Assembly (NCBI GenBank): GCA_954871525.1
Contig: OX940870.1
Location: 31,424,555 to 31,488,554, forward strand
Reading direction: 5' to 3'
DNA: 64,000 bases
Source of the DNA: Parietaria judaica
Taxonomy: Eukaryota > Streptophyta > Magnoliopsida > Rosales > Urticaceae
The position numbers and the translations under genes are program-made. How positions within the stretch are numbered: position 1 is the stretch's first letter; each line of letters opens with the position of its first letter. Shown piece by piece: positions 28,076 through 38,632 of this stretch. A model generated the notes under the pieces. The model saw only the letters and a program-made list of their open reading frames with translations, was not told the origin of the DNA and ran no database searches.

Positions 28076-28412
28076 TCACAGCCAGGAACTTGGAGGAAAA
28101 AGAGATCTCAGCAAACGACGGAATCATCTCCAACGATGGGGAAGAAGGTACAGTGGCAAGTCTTCAAAATTATGTTAATCATATTAGTCACAGTTGCGTA
28201 TGCAGAAAAAATAGGTTGAGTGGTTAAGCTACACTGTCTATCGAAAAAGACATGGCCGAGAAACTCGATTATACGGAGTTTATCAATACTTTTACTTCTA
28301 AAACTGCCAGACAAATCATATTCGAATAATGATTATTATACAAATATTTTGTATTCTTCAACATCAAAATTACGGTTAATCCCTACAAAAGTTCAAAACT
28401 TAAAAAAAATGG

Positions 28413-28868
28413 ACCAATAAATTCCAATTCGTTTTATTGCCCGGACAAAGTTCCAATTCTTTAATTTTGTGTCCCTATTGGTACATCCGTAAAAAAAATT
28501 GTCCTCCACTTTTAATTGTGCCACCGTTACAAAATTTATCCACATTTTCAGAGTAAATTAGCCATCGGAAAGTTAGACGATCAAAGATAATCGTGGATAT
28601 GTACTTAAAAGGGAGAAAAATTACTTTTTAACTCAACGCCGAAAACGGCATAATCCATGGTTTCGAATTTTCACGAAAGTGATATGAGGAGACAAAACAA
28701 GAGAATTGGAACTTTATTCGGGTAAAAAAAAAAGGAATACAAAACCAAAACTTTGACGTGTCGTGAGTAACGTTGGAGGACAATTTTTTTTACGGAGGTA
28801 CCTATAGGGACACAGAACTAAAGAATTTGAACTTTGTCCGGGCAAAAAAAAGAATTGGAACTTATTGG
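28413..28868. mobile_element. Fold-back MITE with ~115-bp inverted ends
   Basis: The left arm begins CCAATAAATTCCAATTCG, followed by TTGCCCGGACAAAGTTCC and TCCGTAAAAAAAATTGTCCTCC. It is repeated in reverse complement by the right arm, which ends GAATTGGAACTTATTGG, with TTTGTCCGGGCAAA and GGAGGACAATTTTTTTTACGGA inside. A partial third copy of the terminal motif lies at about 28,690-28,730. No coding capacity. The superfamily is not determined because no clear target duplication is visible. Confidence 0.7.
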
Positions 28869-29052
28869 TTTGTTATTTGAAAGTATTGGTAGTTTTGCCG
28901 ATATTAACCCTCAAAAGTAAATTTCGCAATTACGGTAGGGTCCCTAAAAAAGAATTATCGCCTAAGGTCCCAAAATCTCAAGCACGACCCTGCTTTTACC
29001 TTCGTCGACTCTAAAAATATAATTTACAATTTACACTTGTCTAATATTTTTA

Positions 29053-29645
29053 GGGGCAAATAGCCAAATAGTCAAACTTCAAACTCTAATTAGCCAAAAG
29101 ACTATTGTTTTAATTAATATTGCCAAATAGCCAATTAACCACGTTAATAAATCACGAAAGACCGGATTACCCTTTTATTAAATTTTTTGTTAAAATTTTA
29201 ATCACGATTTTTTATTCTTAAACAAATTAACTCCGTTAATACACGTTAATAAACGTATTAACGAAGTTAATTTGTATAAAAATAAATTAATTTTTTTTAA
29301 AAAAATAATATTTTTTCGTTAAAATTTTAATCACGATTTTTTATTTTTAAACAAATTAACCCCGTTAATACACGTCAATAAACGTATTAACGAAGTTAAT
29401 TTGTTTGAAAATAAATTATTTTTTTGAAAAAAAAATATTTTTTTTGTTAAAATTTTATTATTTAAAAAAAATTATAATTTATTTTTAAACCAATTAACCA
29501 CGTTAATACACGTTAATATGTTAAAAGGGTATTATAGGTATAAAATATGTTATTAAATAACCATTTGGCTATTTTGCAAAGAAAAAAGAAAGGTTGGCTA
29601 TTTGGCTAATCAAACATTTCAATTTAGCTATCCCATGTAATATCT
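29053..29645. repeat. AT-rich fold-back element (family copy C) with internal ~129-bp tandem units
   Basis: It starts GGGGCAAATAGCCAAATAGT and ends near the block GGCTATTTGGCTAATCAAAC, matching copy B at 3835-4206. Inside, the block GTTAAAATTTTAATCACGAT recurs at 29,189 and 29,318 and a partial copy starts at 29,446, a period of 128-129 bp. Each unit contains the inverted pair CGTTAATACACGT.../...CGTATTAACGAAG. Confidence 0.65.
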
Positions 29646-31126
29646 CATATTTAAGTTAATAGAAAAATAACAGCGCAAGTACTCAATTGTTATACGGAAA
29701 TTTCTGACAAAAATATTCATATGTTATATAAATAAAAACATGATTTATATATGTATATATTTTGGCACAATTTTAACAATATAATTTTGTGGTAAAAGTA
29801 ATAATTTTTTTTTACTAACTCTCAACTGTGTATTTTAATATTGCGATATATGATTTGTCCATATTTTCGCTCTTGTTGACTAAGTTTCCGCCTTTTTTTT
29901 TATCATGTGGCAACATAATGAACCTATTGTACTTTAGTTTTCACATTGTATTACATGCTTTGGCTAGTATATTTAGAAGTTAATGTTTGTTGTGTAGTTC
30001 ATAATACATAGGCAAAAATGACATAAACGAATAAAAATTAGTGGAGGATCGGCCGAGGTACATGGAGAGGCGAAGGATCGTGAGAACAAGAATAGAAAGA
30101 GTGACACCATAGAGGAGTGAAGAGAGAGAAAAATTAGAAGTGGAACCGTGGCCCGTGATGCTATGAATGACTTGCCTTCATGAAAGAATGGGCTGGAATA
30201 TCATGAATTAAACGAGAAGATCCCATCACTAACCAAGCTGCAATCTTTGATTCATTACCTTCCTTTATTCGTTTATTTACTCTCCGTCATTAGTATTATT
30301 TGTTTCTTGTTTATTTTTATTTATGCATTGTTTCTCGTTTTCATTTCAAGAAACAAATGACTATTTATACTATCTTGCTTTATTCGTAATTCTTTAAATG
30401 TTGATGAAATAAAATTCGACCTTCATGCTTGTTTAAAGATTGTTTTCATTTTCATATCCGTTGATCTACATCAATACACATGCAAAAAAGAAAAAACTGA
30501 AACAAAAACCGGTGGAGTAGTAAGGAAAGACGGAGGATCACGAGAGTGAGGATATAAAGAGCTATACAAGAGGAGAGTGAAGAGAAATGAAAAATAAAAA
30601 TGAAATTGAGTCGGTGATTAAAAAAAATAAAAACCCAACAATTGCCTATAGATTTTATTCCAAATGCTGTGCTGCTAGCCGCCTTTGGAATTCGATTTTA
30701 AACCCGGATACAATCCGATTTCAGATTTAAAAATAAAATTTTCAGTTATTATGCTCTCAAATATCAGGGCAGCGCCGAATTAGGCCATAAACGGAAGCGC
30801 TATAAGAGACAAAAGCTAAGATAAGAGTATAAGGGCTTAATTGATAGAAAAGAATTTTCAGAGGACAAACTGGTTCTAAATGATAAGTATAGTGGTATCA
30901 TCAGCTAATAATATAAACTTGACCCGGCTAGATAAAATACTTGACCCGAATCGGTCACTTCCACTTCGATCTGAAACAAATCCTTGTCGAAGCGAGCTTC
31001 CTCAGATCAGATCTCTCTCTCTCTCTCTTCACCATTCTCATTTTCTTCATAGAGAGACTCGCAATCGAAATTCAGATCTGAATTCCCGAAACCCTTGGGG
31101 AAGCAGATCTCCTCCGATCGGCGACA
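29646..31126. other. Intergenic and promoter region of the beta-COP gene
   Basis: AT-rich DNA without recognisable genes to about 30.85 kb. Closer to the gene there is a pyrimidine tract of CT repeats at about 31,011-31,030, a common feature of plant 5'UTRs. The last ~100 bp are the probable 5'UTR. Confidence 0.55.
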
Positions 31127-34100
31127 ATGGAGAAGTCGTGCAGCCTGGTGGTGCACTTCGACAAGGGGACGCCGGCGCTGGCCAGCGAGATCAAGGTGGC
31201 GCTCGAAGGCAGCGACGTGGAGTCCAAAATCGAGGCCATGAAGAAGGCGATCATGCTCCTCCTCAACGGCGAGACCATCCCTCAGCTCTTCATCACCATC
31301 ATCCGCTACGTCCTCCCCTCCGAGGACCACACCGTCCAGAAGCTCCTCCTCCTCTACCTGGAGATCATCGACAAGACCGATCCCAAGGGCAAGGTCCTCC
31401 CCGAGATGATCCTCATCTGCCAGAACCTCCGCAACAACCTCCAGAGCCCCAACGAGTACATCCGCGGCGTCACGCTCCGCTTCCTCTGCCGCCTCCGCGA
31501 GGGGGAGATCGTCGAGCCGCTCATCCCCTCCGTGCTCGCCAACTTGGAGCACCGCCACCCCTTCGTGCGCCGCAGTGCCGTGCTCTCCGTGATGTCCATC
31601 TTCCGCCTCCCCAACGGCGACCAGCTCCTCCCCGACGCGCCGGAGATCATCGAGAAGTTCCTCACCTCCGAGCAGGACGCTTCCAGTAAGAGAAACGCTT
31701 TTCTTATGCTCTTCACTTGCGATCAGGACAGGGCGGTTAGTTATTTGTTCAGTCACATTGATAAGATCAATGATTGGGGAGAGCAGCTCCAGATGATTGT
31801 GTTGGAGCTGATCAAGAAGGTGTGTAGGGCCAATAAGGCCGAGAAGGGGAAGTATATTAAGATTATTATTGCTCTGTTGAATGTGCCTTCCACCGCCGTG
31901 GTCTATGAGTGTGCCGGGACGCTTGTGTCCCTATCGTCTGCCCCCACGGCCGTTAGGGCTGCTGCCGGGACTTACTGCCAGCTTCTTCTGTCGCAAAGCG
32001 ACAACAATGTCAAGCTGATTGTTCTTGATCGGCTCAATGAGCTGAGGGCATTGCATAGGGAGATCATGGTGGAGATGGTGATGGATGTGTTGCGGGCTCT
32101 GTCGAGCCCGAATCTCGATATTAGGAGGAAGACTCTTGATATCGTGCTCGATCTGATTACTCCTAGGAATGTGGATGAGGTTGTTCTTGTGCTGAAGAAG
32201 GAAGTCGTGAAGACCCAGAGCGGCGAGCACGAGAAGAACGGAGAGTACAGGCAGATGCTGGTGCAAGCGATCCACTCGTGCGCTATCAAGTTTCCCGAGG
32301 TGGCGAGCACCGTGGTGCATCTTCTGATGGATTTCTTGGGCGACAGCAACGCTGCTTCTGCCAACGACGTCGCTGTTTTTGTGCGTGAAATCATTGAGAC
32401 AAACCCCAGGCTGCGTGTTTCCATCATTACTAGGCTGCTCGATACCTTTTACCAAATCCGCGCCTCAAGGGTGTGTTCCTGTGCTCTCTGGATCATCGGT
32501 GAGTACTGCCTTTCGCTTTCCGAGGTCGAGAGTGGAATCGCGACCATCAAGCAGTGTCTTGGTGAACTTCCATTTTTCACAGCGACTTCTGAAGAGGGAG
32601 AAGGTCAAGATGCTCAGCAAAGGAGCTCTCAACAGCCCATAAGCGCTGCCACTGTGTCCTCAAGGAGGCCAGTGGTTCTTGCCGATGGTACCTACGCCAC
32701 GCAGAGTGCTGTCCTCGAAACTGCCCTATCCCCACCAACTCTTGCTCAAGGATCATTGGCTTCTGTTGGGAACTTGCGATCTCTGATTCTCACCGGCGAC
32801 TTTTTCCTTGCGGCTGTTGTGGCCTGCACTCTAACCAAGCTCGTATTGAGACTTGAAGAAGTTCAGACATCTAAGAGCGAAGTGAATAAAATTACGTCAC
32901 AGGTCCTGTTGATCCTTGTCTCTGTGCTGCAACTGGGTCACTCGTCTGCTCTTGCACAACCGATTGATGATGATTCTCATGATAGGATAACACTCTGCAT
33001 CAGACTGCTCTGTAACACAGGTGATGATGTGAGAAAGATATGGCTTCAGTCCTGCAGAGAGAGCTTTGTGAAAATGCTCGCAGATAAGCAGCAAAGGGAA
33101 ACTGAGGAAATCAAAGCCAAGGCTCAGATATCTAATGCACAACCAGATGACCTCATTGACTTCTACCATTTGAAGAGCCGAAAGGTAACTCAGAATGGCT
33201 TATTACGCCTCTGGTCTGCATTTCCTTTCTATGTCCATCTTTGTTTATTACGATTGCCTTTGGACGCCATTTCATGATTTTTAAGTATTGTTTAATTTTT
33301 TTTTTAAATTTTTAATGGCTCTTTTTGTTTCATGTTAGTTGTCTTAGGATTATTGACGTTGTGTACCTTGGTTATCTTGGGATATATATATTTTTATAGT
33401 AGTTTTCTCTCTATTGCTATAAAAGTAGAGCTAATAGTTTTTATATATATAAATAATTAAATATCATAGTTCTCTGCAGAAGTTGATAACCTAAAATTTG
33501 CTTTACATTCTTTATTTAGCTACTTTAATATTAATTTTATAGCTATATTAAAGTTTTAAGTGTGTCGTCGAACGTCCACTCGCCCCATGTATATAACAAG
33601 AATGTGGAGCTAATACCATGCTTGTCACTAACTTTCTTCTTTACCCAATAAAAAATGTAACTATGTCGTGCTTCTATAATCAGGGTATGAGCCAGCTTGA
33701 GTTAGAGGACGAGGTCCAAGATGATCTCAAGCGTGCCACGGGAGAGTTCACGAATGATGGAGATGATGCAAATAAACTAAACCGCATCCTTCAACTCACG
33801 GGATTCAGTGATCCCGTCTATGCTGAAGCCTACGTCACAGTTCACCACTACGATATTGTTCTTGATGTGACTGTTATCAACAGAACCAAGGAGACCCTAC
33901 AGAATCTGTGCTTGGAGTTGGCAACAATGGGTGACCTCAAGCTTGTCGAGCGTCCCCAGAACTATACTCTGGCTCCAGAATCGAGCAAGCAGATCAAAGC
34001 AAATATCAAGGTCTCTTCAACCGAAACGGGTGTCATATTCGGCAACATTGTGTACGAGACTTCTTCGAATGTGCATGACAGAATGGTGATCGTTCTCAAC

Positions 34101-34872
34101 GACATCCATATTGATATAATGGACTACATCTCTCCTGCATCCTGCGCTGATGTGGCGTTTAGAACCATGTGGGCCGAATTTGAGTGGGAGAACAAGGTAG
34201 ATCACGCGTTTCTATTTTTATATTGTTTCTTTTTTTTTTACCTGTCTAGGCAATATCTAATTTGGAATTTCAAAAGTTCTACATGGACTCTTTAGTTAGT
34301 GTTTTCCTTTGGGTGATTATGTAATACCAAAGCATTTGAATTTCAGGTCTTTTAGTTCTTCTTAGAATATGCATTTTGTCCGACCGTCTCTTAACAATAC
34401 GATATGTTCTTTTTAGGTTGCGGTCAACACTGTTTTCCAAGAGGAGAAGGAATTTCTGGATCACATCATAAAGTCAACAAACATGAAGTGTCTCACTCCT
34501 CCGTAAGTTTTAAATTTGCTGAAATACGTATATTTTATGCCTCGTTGTTGACTTGTGACGAATTGCTTGTTTATCTTTTGGGATATACTTTATTTTCCTC
34601 CGACATGCCACACAAATTATGACTCTGAGATTCATGATTGACTTTGTCTGATTGCCTATGCTCGTAGATCCGCTTTGGAAGGGGAATGTGGATTTTTGGC
34701 TGCTAACTTGTACGCTAAAAGCGTCTTCGGGGAGGACGCTTTGGTAAATTTGAGCATCGAGAAGAAAGCCGACGGGAAGCTGAGCGGATTTATCAGAATA
34801 AGAAGTAAAACTCAAGGAATTGCTCTGAGTCTCGGCGACAAGATCACCTTGAAACAGAAGGGTGCTGCTTGA
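31127..34872 (+). CDS. COPB: Coatomer subunit beta (beta-COP)
   Basis: Beta-COP belongs to the F-subcomplex of the COPI coat, which forms retrograde Golgi-to-ER and intra-Golgi vesicles. Exons are 31127-33184, 33684-34196, 34417-34502 and 34668-34872, totalling 2,862 nt and 953 aa (plant orthologues are ~949 aa). The N-terminal adaptin-like HEAT solenoid starts [20 protein letters not shown] and runs to ~aa 540. The coatomer beta C-terminal domain and appendage platform follow (exons 2-4; [20 protein letters not shown], ending [14 protein letters not shown]). The start is the first ATG and matches the conserved N terminus. Oddity: the first ~560 nt use almost only G/C at third codon positions. 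From ~31,685 codon use abruptly becomes mixed, with no intron at the boundary. Confidence 0.96.
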
Positions 34873-35601
34873 ACGTTATTTTTTCCTCGGTTTTTGTTCG
34901 TTTCAAATACCTTTCCGGAATGCACCATTGTTTGTTATATTTCGCTATGGAGATTCAGTTTTGTTGTTTATTCTTCTTGTTTTAGTCGTCGGAGAGACCA
35001 AATATTATTACCGATCAATCGGACACAGTTATGTCTTGGGCCTGTTAAGTTTTCTGTTACCTAATTTGTAGCAATACACACTTCTTATATATAATTTTGC
35101 CGCACTGGCAACGTTTTTTTCTTCTTCCTCTTTCCAACCTTTTTTATGATGCATGGCGTTTTCGCGAGTATTGGCGATCATGGTAATGCTTGTTTTTCGT
35201 ACACTTGCATGCCTCCGAGGTTTGTGGCATTATAACCGGAAATGACGTTAAGTGCTACGTTGGCATGTCATTCCGTGATGTTTGTGGCCATGCTTAGACA
35301 ATCTTAAGAGATTTCGCCATCAATATCTTTTTAAGATTTAGTTTATTGCTAGGCGTATTTCTCGTTTTCGGACATTGGATCCGGTTCCTAATTTCTGATA
35401 CCCGGAATCCGTGTCTGTCACCTTGTTTGACCGGTGCAAGAAATGCGACAGTTCTGGCAGTATAAAACGACAATAATGATTGTAGCAATTAAACGACAAC
35501 AAAAGTATTATCGTTTCTGACAGTGAAAAGTCGAAAGTACCCATGTTATCGCTCCTCCGAGTCTTCTTGTCAATCAGAACCCGAAACAAGCCAAAGCAGC
35601 C
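34873..35601. other. Short intergenic region, beta-COP 3'UTR to GluTRBP promoter
   Basis: Co-directional genes are separated by ~730 bp. It holds the beta-COP 3'UTR and the upstream region of the next gene. No repeat or RNA gene is apparent. Confidence 0.6.
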
Positions 35602-37853
35602 ATGGAAATGCTCCTCCAAACCCAATCCCCTTCGCCGCCATTGCCGATCCCCATCTCAGCGAAGCCCCATCGGCTCGCTCGCCATCTTCGGCCCAAGCTC
35701 CGCTTCCCCAGATGCTCGCTCTCGCTCTCCACGGCGCCGAAGAGCCGCAGGCCCTTCCCGGCGGAGGTGTCGCGGACGATCGTGGCGTTGGGCTCTGTCG
35801 GCGCGCTCTCCACGCTCGACGGCGAGGGATGGCCTCTCGGAGTCGGCGTTCGCTTCGCCGTTGACTCGCAGGGGACGCCGGTTCTCTGCTTGACGGACCA
35901 GGTCGCTCCCGAAACCAGGTCGAGCCTCCATGTTCAGGTGCTTCCAACTGATCCTCATGACCTCAAACTCAAACAATTTATGTAATTCATGTTCATAATC
36001 GCACTTATTCGAGCTCTTTAGGTTGGATAATTGCGGGAAATGTACTTAAATTTAATGAAGAAAAAAAAAACACGGGATATTAGTAAGCTTTCAATTGCAC
36101 TAATCAGATACTCAAAGTTCGGAATTTTCGCAATGTACATCTCAAATCAACATTTGTTTTTTTCTTGATGTTTTTGAAAAATTTCATGTTAAATACTTCA
36201 ATGCGAGGCGTAGATGAATTAACATGAACGGAGACATACAGCACGAAATCAACTAAAAATGTAAATTTCACGACCTTGGGTATTTAGTTAGTGCAATTGA
36301 AAGTTTGGGAATATGTTGTGCTATAACGAATAGTTTTAGATACTTTTACCGCAATTATCCTTTGTTCTTCCCATTATAATTTATAGACTTAAATCATGTT
36401 TTGCAGAATCTGCAGAATCGTTTAACTTCTGTGTCTGTTTTGTAATTCAGCTCATTGAGTGTTTGATAGAGATACAAATCATGTCAACATGAAAGAAAAA
36501 AGCTCACTGATTGAGCATCGATTCGGAAGTTCATGCTTCGCGACACTAAAATAAAAAAGAGGATGAATATAATTTAGTAATACAAAGTAACGAATCAGTT
36601 TATGTAATTTGTGTTCCTCGTTGCGGCTATTTGGCTTTCGAGCTTCCCGATTTTAGGTTTAGAGTTAACTCTTGTAAAGTCTTATAGAAAAAAAAAATGT
36701 ATTTTTGATAAATTCCAACGGATTTTTATGACCGCATTTGGCGATTCAGCTTATTGGGTGTACTGATGTGAATTCAAAGCAAAAATAATCTATGAAATCT
36801 CTGTTCCTCGTCCCGGTTATTTTCAGCTTTGCCTTAGGTCTTGTTTTGCTGACTCGGTTTCACTTTTGTGGCATACATGTATTGGTGCGTAATCGTTGAA
36901 TTTTCTCGCGTAGTTGGCTCAATCTGGATTGCGGACTCCTCAATGCACGATTCTGGGAAACATTGTCAAACCCGAAGACTCAAATATTGTAAAGGTACGT
37001 CGTTTATTGGTCGACGTGATTTATGCTATATGTACGTCTCTCTTATTGCAGCTTAATTTAGTGAACTAACACCGATTTGTGCTAGTGTGAATTTTGATCG
37101 TGGATCACATGTGTATATTATACCAGTATATTTCTATGCTGGTGTGAAATTGTTTGATAAGTTTTGTGTTGGATGTTCAATGCCCTTTTCCCAGAACCTG
37201 AGCTCGATTTGGACGAAAAGATTCGGTGAAGAAGTTGATGAAAATCTTATTCATATTGTCTCTGTGGAAAGAGTCCTTCAGATGGAAGACTTCAAAGAGG
37301 TATAAATAATTAAACTTGTCGAATTATAAGGCGTTTTGTCACGCGGGTATTAAACGTCTCACTAAATTAACTCCATTTTCAGCCTGGTTCATGGGTCAGT
37401 TCTTCAGATTACAGGAGTGCACAACCGGATCCTCTTCGAGACTGCGCTGAAAGGCTAGTTGACGAGATCAACACTGATCACATGGAAGATGTCAACCGTT
37501 TTTGCAACGTGTATCTCTATTTAAACTTTCCGGTTAGTGACTCTACAGAAAGTTCGGTATATCTCTAATTGGTTCAAATAACCCGCTCAAGATTCTTCCT
37601 TCTTTTTTTTTTTATATGTCAGGTTTCAGAAGCAAAACTAATATGGATGGACCGCTTAGGGTTTGACATGCGTGTTTGGTCTCCCCAGAGCGGAATATTC
37701 GAGGTCCGGATTCCGTTCCCGTTGGAAGTGACAGACGAGAAAGGGGCAAAATCGTCATTCAATTGCATGTCCCAGCTCGCTTGGGAAGTGGAGAAGAATT
37801 TCCGCGCCGTAGATTTCGAGAAGGTGAAGGAAGTGAAGCAGATAGCTGTGTGA
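35602..37853 (+). CDS. GLUTRBP: Glutamyl-tRNA reductase-binding protein, chloroplastic (GluTRBP/PGR7)
   Basis: In Arabidopsis this plastid protein binds glutamyl-tRNA reductase, the first committed enzyme of tetrapyrrole synthesis, and protects it from degradation; it is also known as PGR7. Exons are 35602-35937, 36914-36994, 37195-37299, 37383-37532 and 37623-37853, all phase 0, giving 300 aa. The first ~50 residues (Pro/Ser/Arg-rich, few acids) look like a transit peptide. An FMN-binding split-barrel (pyridoxamine-oxidase-like) domain follows (TIVALGSVGALSTLDGEGWP; LAQSGLRTPQCTILGNIV). The C-terminal DUF2470-like part contains DPLRDCAERLVDEINTDHME and IWMDRLGFDMRVWSP. The ~980-bp first intron is the longest. 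Start choice: ATG 35602, with a second in-frame ATG two codons on. Confidence 0.9.
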
Positions 37854-37920
37854 TTCTTTCTCTTCACCGAAGGTGTGTTTTGTAGTTGTAAATTTACCAA
37901 ATGTTGTAGCTTTGAAGAGA

Positions 37921-37926
37921 AATAAA
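37921..37926 (+). terminator. Likely poly(A) signal of the GluTRBP gene
   Basis: A canonical AATAAA lies 68 bp downstream of the stop codon in an AT-rich 3'UTR. No other candidate is as close. Confidence 0.5.
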
Positions 37927-37929
37927 AAC

Positions 37930-38632
37930 TATTTTGTATTGAGGCTTTAAATTAATGAAATTTTATGTTTATCTATTCGGAAACTTGTGTCTTATTATGC
38001 TTTTTAACCACTCAATCTAGAAATTTGATACGGCCCGAGACCTCGAACTCGTTATTATATTAGACCGACAAGGGGCACAGGAAACCGGAGTAGAAAACTA
38101 AATCCCGACTCAGTTTGAGATACATTGAAGTAATTAGTAAGAAGAATTTCATTACTGATGAAAAGACCTTATTTTAGCTAGGTCAGAAATAGGTCAGAAA
38201 TTGCAAATTACAGATTATTTAAAATACAGAAATAAATTAATTGCCATAATTTAAACTGCCCTATTACAGATTATTTTTATAAACTACTCATTTTTTAAAC
38301 TACTCTATTACAATCGACATGCTTTATCAACTTAAAAAAAAAAATCTCTTTTAAGGACCCTATAGCAAACGGGTACCCAACGAAACCAATATTTCCGGAA
38401 ATCTGTTCCGCCTCAGTTTCGCGGCACAGTTCGCTTAACGCGCCGGTGAAAGTCGAGTTTCTTGTATATATAGAACACTTCCATTTTAAAGTGTGTACAC
38501 TTAAACACTTTTCATCTCTCCACGATCCTTTGTAAATCAGATTGTACCATAGAGTACTTATTTATTGAATAGAATTTTCCTTATACAAAGGTTATTATAA
38601 AATATCCAACCATATAGACGCTCAGCTAGGGT
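37930..38632. other. Intergenic region between convergent GluTRBP and phospholipase genes
   Basis: AT-rich sequence holding the two 3' flanks. I see no gene, RNA gene or clear repeat in it. Confidence 0.6.

Noticed and set aside
30880..31756. Long frames on both strands overlapping beta-COP exon 1
   Set aside because: They are shadows caused by extreme GC3; the beta-COP frame explains the region.
35543..35976. Several long overlapping frames on both strands at the GluTRBP 5' end
   Set aside because: The exon is GC-rich, which opens all frames. Only the + frame from 35,602 continues into the conserved downstream exons.
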